Under the pieces are notes generated by a model, which saw only the letters and a list, made by a program, of their open reading frames with translations, was not told the origin of the DNA and searched no databases. The position numbers and the translations under genes are program-made. A DNA stretch of 10,477 nt, from positions 1 through 10,477 of the forward strand of contig CAJXXJ010000074.1 of NCBI GenBank assembly GCA_913062745.1, written 5' to 3'. Of this stretch, positions 6,375-10,477 are shown in pieces; within the stretch, counting starts at the first letter, position 1, and each line of letters starts with the position of its first letter. This DNA comes from an uncultured Phaeodactylibacter sp. (GTDB taxonomy: Bacteria > Bacteroidota > Bacteroidia > Chitinophagales > Saprospiraceae).

Positions 6375-9300
6375 TTATCGGATTAAAAATTCAAGATAAA
6401 GGATGGCCTGATTGTAGCGGGCGGTCAGTTCGGCATGCTGCAGCTCATTTTCTATAGCCGCCTGCAGGCTCTGCGCGTACTGAAAGTAGTCGGCTTCTCC
6501 GGCCTGCAACTGTTGGCTGGCGAGTTCCCGGAGCTGTTCGGCTTGCGCCAAAAGCTCACTGCCTTCTGTATCCAACTGCTGCTGCAGCAGGGCGAGCTGT
6601 TGCCGGGCCAGGGCCAGTTCCTGTTCCAGCCGCTGCTGCTGCCCCTGCAGCTGATTTGCTGCTTTCACGGATTCCAGGCGGGCCTGCTCGATGCGCGCGC
6701 GCTGATGTTTCTGAAAAATCGGGACCGCCACCCCGGCCTGCACGCCCTGCAGCACCCATTCCGGCTGAATGCTCTGCTGGAAGTAGCCGATGGAGAAACC
6801 AGGCTGCAGTTCCTGCTCCGCCACAGCCGCTTGCCGCTCAGCCAGCTGTTGTTGTTGCTGCAGAGGCGCAAGCAAGCTTTGTAATGCTGCACCGCGCACG
6901 CCCTGTATTTGTTGCAGCCGCTGCAGGCTGTCCGGAGGGCGGGTCGCCTGCGGGCTCAGGGCCAATTGCCGCAGCCGCTGAAAGGCAGCTTGCTCCTGCA
7001 GCTGTGCCTGCCGCTCCTGACTGCGGGCGTTGGTCAGCTTTTGCAGCGCCAGCGTGTACTCCAACCGGTTTGCCTCCCCGCTGCGCAGCTGTAAATCGGC
7101 GCGTTCTGCCAAGGCTTCAAAGAGGCCTGTCTGACGTTGCCGGACTTGCAACTGCCGCCGGGCCAGCAGCCAGTCCTGCCAACTTTGCTGTACCCGCAAC
7201 CGGATTTGCTGTTCGCGCAGGGATTGCTCACTTTTGGCGAAAGCCACTTCCGCTTCTGCCGCTTGCTGCTGCTTGCGGTTCGTACCGATGGGGCGGAAAG
7301 GCTGCGTCACAGAAAACTGGTAATCCCACTGCGGGGTGTTGTACTGCCCGTAGCCGGCAAAAACTTCGGTAGCCGGGATTACCCGGGCGGCCCGGATGCC
7401 CAACTGCGCCTGCTCGATGCTCAGCTGCCCGTTCTGCAACTCCGGCTGACGGGACAGCGCTTGCTGCATAGCACCTTCCAGGGTCAGCGGTTGTTGCGCA
7501 GCCAGGGGAATGCTCATGAGCAGCAAGGCTGACACCGCCGCTATTTTGGGCGAAAGCCCGCTTCCCTTGCGCTTGTTTACGAGGTAGTACAGTATCGGCA
7601 GCACCAACAGCGTAAGCAAAGTAGCGGTGATCAGGCCGCCAATGACCACCGTTGCCAGCGGCTTCTGCACCTCAGCACCGTTGGAAGTGGACATCGCCAT
7701 GGGCAAAAATCCGAGTGCCGCTACGGTAGCCGTCATGATGACCGGCCGCATCCGGGCCAGCCCGCCGCGGATGACCACCTCGCGGATGTCTGTCAGGCCG
7801 TCCTCGTAGCGCAGGCGGTTGAAGTAGCTGATCAGCACGATGCCGTTGAGCACCGCTACGCCGAAGAGCGCGATAAAGCCGACACCGGCGGAGATACTGA
7901 AGGGCATACCGCGCAGCCACAAACCGGCAATTCCGCCTACGGCTGCAATGGGGACGGCTGTAAAAATCATGAGTGCGTATTTTATTTTTCCGAAAGTGAA
8001 GTAGAGGAGCACAAAGATGAGCGCCAGGGCTACCGGCACAGCGATGCTCAGCCGCTGCCGGGCAGCCTCCAGGTTTTCAAACTGGCCACCGTAGCGGATG
8101 AAGTAGCCGGGAGGCAGGGGCAGCTCCTGCGACAGCCTGGATTCGATATCGGCGACCAGGCTGGCCACATCCCGCTGCCGGACGTTCACGCCTATATTGA
8201 TGCGCCGCCGCGTGTCCTCCCGCGAAATTTGCATCGGCCCTTCCGTATAATCGACGGTTGCAACTTCGCTCATGGGCAGCGAACGGCCGTCGTCGAGGTG
8301 TACGAACAGGCGGGACAGGTCAAGCTCCTGCCGCTGTTCCTGCTGCAATCGTACGACGAGGTCAAATTTGCGCTCGTTTTCAAAAACCACCCCGGCTGTT
8401 TCCCCGGCGTAGGCGGTGCGCACCAGGGTGTTGAGCTGTTCGATGTCCAGCCCGTATTCCGCAATTTTGCGGCGGTCGAAGCGGACTTTGAGCTGCGGCA
8501 GGCCTTCCGTCTGTTCAGCCTTTACATCTGCTGCACCGGGGAGACCCCGGATGATGTCAGCCGCCTGATCGCCCAGTCTTTTCAGTTCTTCGGTGCTTTC
8601 GCCAAAAATTTTGACCGCGATATCGGTTTTGGCGCCGGTCAGCAATTCGTTGAAGCGCAGCTGTATGGGCTGCGTAAACTCGAAGGAGGCGCCGGCGATG
8701 ACCGACAGCTTCTCTTTCATTTGAGCTACCAGCTCCTCGCGGCTGCCGGCTGAGACCCATTCTTCGCGAGGTTTTAAAATAATCATAATGTCAGCATCTT
8801 CTATCGCCATAGGGTCCGTGGGGACTTCAGCGGTGCCGATTTTGGATACGACATGCTCTATTTCCGGAAAATTAGCCAGCAGGATTTGCTCGGCTTTGGT
8901 GGAAGTAGCGATGCTCTCCTCCAGTGCGCTGCCGGGCTGAATGGTCATTTGCATGGCCAGGTCGCCTTCTTCCAGGGTGGGGAGAAATTCAGCGCCCAGG
9001 CTGCGGAACACCAGCACGGCGGCCAGCAGTAGCGCCAGGGTCCCGCCAATGACCAGCCCGGGCAGGCGCAGGGCCGCTTCCAGGCTGGGCTTGTACAGCT
9101 TTCGCAAAAAGCCGACGATACGGTCGGAAAGGGTTTGCTTGTCGCGGATCGTCTTTGGCATGGCCCAAGCCGTCATCATCGGTACGTAGGTGAGGGAAAG
9201 GATGAGTGCGCCAAGCACAGCGAAGCTGAAGGTAATGGCCATGGGGCGGAACATTTTGCCTTCGATACCGGTCAGCGTCATGATGGGGATAAAAACGGTC

Positions 9301-10477
9301 AGTATGATGAACACGCCAAATACCGCTGAGCGGAACAACTTGGAGGATTCGTCTATAATGAGGTCATCCATCTGCTTTTGCGTAAGCGTCTTGCCGACAA
9401 AAACGGCAAACATAGTATGCAGCACCCCTTCCACAACGATCACCGCTCCGTCGATGACGATACCAAAGTCGATGGCCCCCAGGCTCATCAGATTAGCGGA
9501 TATGCCAAACTGCCGCATCAGGATAATGGCAAAAAGCATGGCCAGCGGAATGACGGAGGCGACGATCAGTGCGGCCCGGAAATTGCCGAGCAGCAGAAGC
9601 AGCACGAAGACGACGATCAGCCCGCCCTCCAGCAGGTTGTTCTTAACGGTACTCGTTGTTTTGGCCACCAGGTCGGAGCGGTCGAGGTAGGGATACAGTT
9701 CCACGCCTTCGGGCAGGGATTGCCGGACCTGCGCCACCCGCTGATGCACCTGCTCAATGGCTTCGGAGGAATTGGCACCTTTGAACATAAGCGTGATGCC
9801 CCCCACTGCTTCGCCCTGCCCGTCCATCGTCATTGCGCCGAAGCGTTTGGGGCTGCCGAATCGCACTTCGCCTACATCCCGGATCAGCACCGGCGTACCT
9901 GAGCGGTTAGCGACCACGATTTGCTCAATATCGGCCATGTGCTCTACCATTCCTTCGGTACGGATGTAGTAGGCATTAGCTCCCTTTTCGATATAGCTGC
10001 CCCCGCTGTTTTGGTTGTTGCGCTGCAGCGCTCCGAACACTTCGTGTACAGCGACATCGTAGCTCTGCAGCAATACCGGGTCAAGGGCTACTTCATACTG
10101 TTTGAGGTAGCCCCCGAAGCTGCTGACTTCGATGATGCCCTCATCATATCTCTGCTTTGATTGGAGTATCTTCACTAACGGATACATAATCACTGCATCG
10201 TGAAAACCAAATGTGCCAACAATACGTAAAGTAGATTCTGGTTCCCACCCCCCACTAGACTCCACTTTATGACGCAGTTCTTCAAAGACCATTTCCAATA
10301 ACACCTTACGAGCTTCAGGTGTGAATCGTGCTTGGTAGTGTTCGGGGGCTTCACTTTCAACAGCCTTATTCAAGAGATATCTCAATTCACTAAACATGTT
10401 GAAACGCATTATTGAAAGCTGTTTGATCACTGCATCTTCACTCAGATCATGTGATTCTAGTTCTCCATTTTTTGTAC
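6375..10477 (-). CDS. CusA/CzcA-type heavy-metal RND pump fused to TolC-like outer-membrane factor, abnormal N-terminus
   Basis: Residue numbers count from the GTG at 10430, but the frame is open to the window edge, so the true start is unknown. From about residue 99 it is a CusA/CzcA pump: the porter segment EVSSFGGYLKQYEVA, VLIRDVGEVRFG, TM2-TM3 (266-305), TM4 with DFGIVIDGAVIVVE (the heavy-metal RND signature with its acidic residues), TM5-TM6 (364-420), the second porter domain (about 480-790), and TM8-TM12 (793-950). RND pumps use the proton gradient to export substrate from periplasm or cytoplasm. After TM12 a second signal-like hydrophobic stretch (962-978) leads into a TolC/CusC-like outer-membrane factor (about 979-1351), mostly long Gln-rich helices. 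CusA-TolC fusions of about 1440 residues are known in Bacteroidota. What is missing is the family's first ~190 residues (TM1 and the early porter domain), replaced by unrelated sequence. As written, 11 of 12 pump TM helices remain, so the pump is probably non-functional unless the edge is an assembly artefact. The adaptor gene follows after 10 bases. Confidence 0.9.
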   Translation of the reverse strand, partial: TKNGELESHDLSEDAVIKQLSIMRFNMFSELRYLLNKAVESEAPEHYQARFTPEARKVLLEMVFEELRHKVESSGGWEPESTLRIVGTFGFHDAVIMYPLVKILQSKQRYDEGIIEVSSFGGYLKQYEVALDPVLLQSYDVAVHEVFGALQRNNQNSGGSYIEKGANAYYIRTEGMVEHMADIEQIVVANRSGTPVLIRDVGEVRFGSPKRFGAMTMDGQGEAVGGITLMFKGANSSEAIEQVHQRVAQVRQSLPEGVELYPYLDRSDLVAKTTSTVKNNLLEGGLIVVFVLLLLLGNFRAALIVASVIPLAMLFAIILMRQFGISANLMSLGAIDFGIVIDGAVIVVEGVLHTMFAVFVGKTLTQKQMDDLIIDESSKLFRSAVFGVFIILTVFIPIMTLTGIEGKMFRPMAITFSFAVLGALILSLTYVPMMTAWAMPKTIRDKQTLSDRIVGFLRKLYKPSLEAALRLPGLVIGGTLALLLAAVLVFRSLGAEFLPTLEEGDLAMQMTIQPGSALEESIATSTKAEQILLANFPEIEHVVSKIGTAEVPTDPMAIEDADIMIILKPREEWVSAGSREELVAQMKEKLSVIAGASFEFTQPIQLRFNELLTGAKTDIAVKIFGESTEELKRLGDQAADIIRGLPGAADVKAEQTEGLPQLKVRFDRRKIAEYGLDIEQLNTLVRTAYAGETAGVVFENERKFDLVVRLQQEQRQELDLSRLFVHLDDGRSLPMSEVATVDYTEGPMQISREDTRRRINIGVNVRQRDVASLVADIESRLSQELPLPPGYFIRYGGQFENLEAARQRLSIAVPVALALIFVLLYFTFGKIKYALMIFTAVPIAAVGGIAGLWLRGMPFSISAGVGFIALFGVAVLNGIVLISYFNRLRYEDGLTDIREVVIRGGLARMRPVIMTATVAALGFLPMAMSTSNGAEVQKPLATVVIGGLITATLLTLLVLPILYYLVNKRKGSGLSPKIAAVSALLLMSIPLAAQQPLTLEGAMQQALSRQPELQNGQLSIEQAQLGIRAARVIPATEVFAGYGQYNTPQWDYQFSVTQPFRPIGTNRKQQQAAEAEVAFAKSEQSLREQQIRLRVQQSWQDWLLARRQLQVRQRQTGLFEALAERADLQLRSGEANRLEYTLALQKLTNARSQERQAQLQEQAAFQRLRQLALSPQATRPPDSLQRLQQIQGVRGAALQSLLAPLQQQQQLAERQAAVAEQELQPGFSIGYFQQSIQPEWVLQGVQAGVAVPIFQKHQRARIEQARLESVKAANQLQGQQQRLEQELALARQQLALLQQQLDTEGSELLAQAEQLRELASQQLQAGEADYFQYAQSLQAAIENELQHAELTARYNQAILYLEFLIR
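10137..10477 (-). other. Unrelated AT-rich coding segment fused in frame to the pump (partial, unknown function)
   Basis: From about 10140 to the window edge the - strand frame stays open (about 113 codons) and continues directly into the pump. Its translation reads like a genuine soluble, helix-rich protein, with segments such as MFSELRYLLNKAVESEAPEH and FTPEARKVLLEMVFEELRH, but it has none of the expected RND features: no TM1, no P-x-D-A-x-P-D motif, no porter start. I do not recognise the family. Base composition differs: hand counts of sample 60-base stretches give about 38% GC at 10141-10200 against about 63% at 9721-9780. Codons also shift to A/T-ending forms. Possible in-frame starts are GTG 10430 and ATG 10409, but it may start beyond the edge. 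It could be the front of another gene joined by rearrangement, or a contig-end chimera. Confidence 0.7.

Noticed and set aside
6656-7372. Long + strand open frame (238 codons) opposite the channel domain
   Set aside because: It is antisense to well-supported TolC-like coding sequence, is low-complexity Ala/Pro/Gly-rich, and arises from the GC-rich, CAG/CTG-biased codons of the real gene.
10189-10436. Direct 11-base repeat ATCACTGCATC at 10189-10199 and 10426-10436
   Set aside because: Both copies code for DAVI in the same frame, there are no inverted termini or target-site features, and 11 bases is too short to claim an insertion boundary.

Overview
The window looks like a piece of a Bacteroidota chromosome, probably Saprospiria/Lewinella-like. 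Four things point there: a very long secreted protein with a type A C-terminal sorting domain of the type IX secretion system, a CusA-type metal pump fused to a TolC-type outer-membrane factor, a bacterial GH3-family C-terminus, and start sites without Shine-Dalgarno sequences. Most of the window is moderately GC-rich. The last ~340 bases are visibly AT-richer.

Layout. The left edge holds the last 78 codons of a + strand GH3-family gene, convergent with everything else. All other genes are on the - strand. In transcription order (right to left) they are: a CusA-TolC fusion pump gene running off the right edge; a periplasmic adaptor lipoprotein 10 bases downstream; a membrane-anchored DUF192 protein; a coiled-coil protein with a PD-(D/E)XK nuclease-like domain; and a 1129-residue modular secreted protein. 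Coding density is high. No gap exceeds 300 bases (the largest is 3649-3821), and I see no tRNA, rRNA, CRISPR array or recognisable insertion sequence.

How the genes work together. The fusion pump and the adaptor would form one tripartite heavy-metal (Cu/Ag or Zn/Co/Cd-type) efflux system, with inner-membrane pump and outer-membrane channel encoded as one polypeptide. The DUF192 gene may be read with them or from its own promoter. The nuclease-like and secreted-protein genes have no evident functional link to efflux.

The strangest feature is at the right edge. The pump's normal N-terminus (TM1 and the first part of the porter domain, about 190 residues) is absent. In its place, in frame, is an AT-rich open sequence of unrelated character, with the junction near position 10140. 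This is either a real rearrangement that destroyed or remodelled the pump, or an assembly chimera. Nothing else here looks like a clearly new system. Secondary points of interest are a heptad-to-hendecad switch in the coiled coil, an internal export signal between pump and channel, and an extremely glutamine-rich channel domain.
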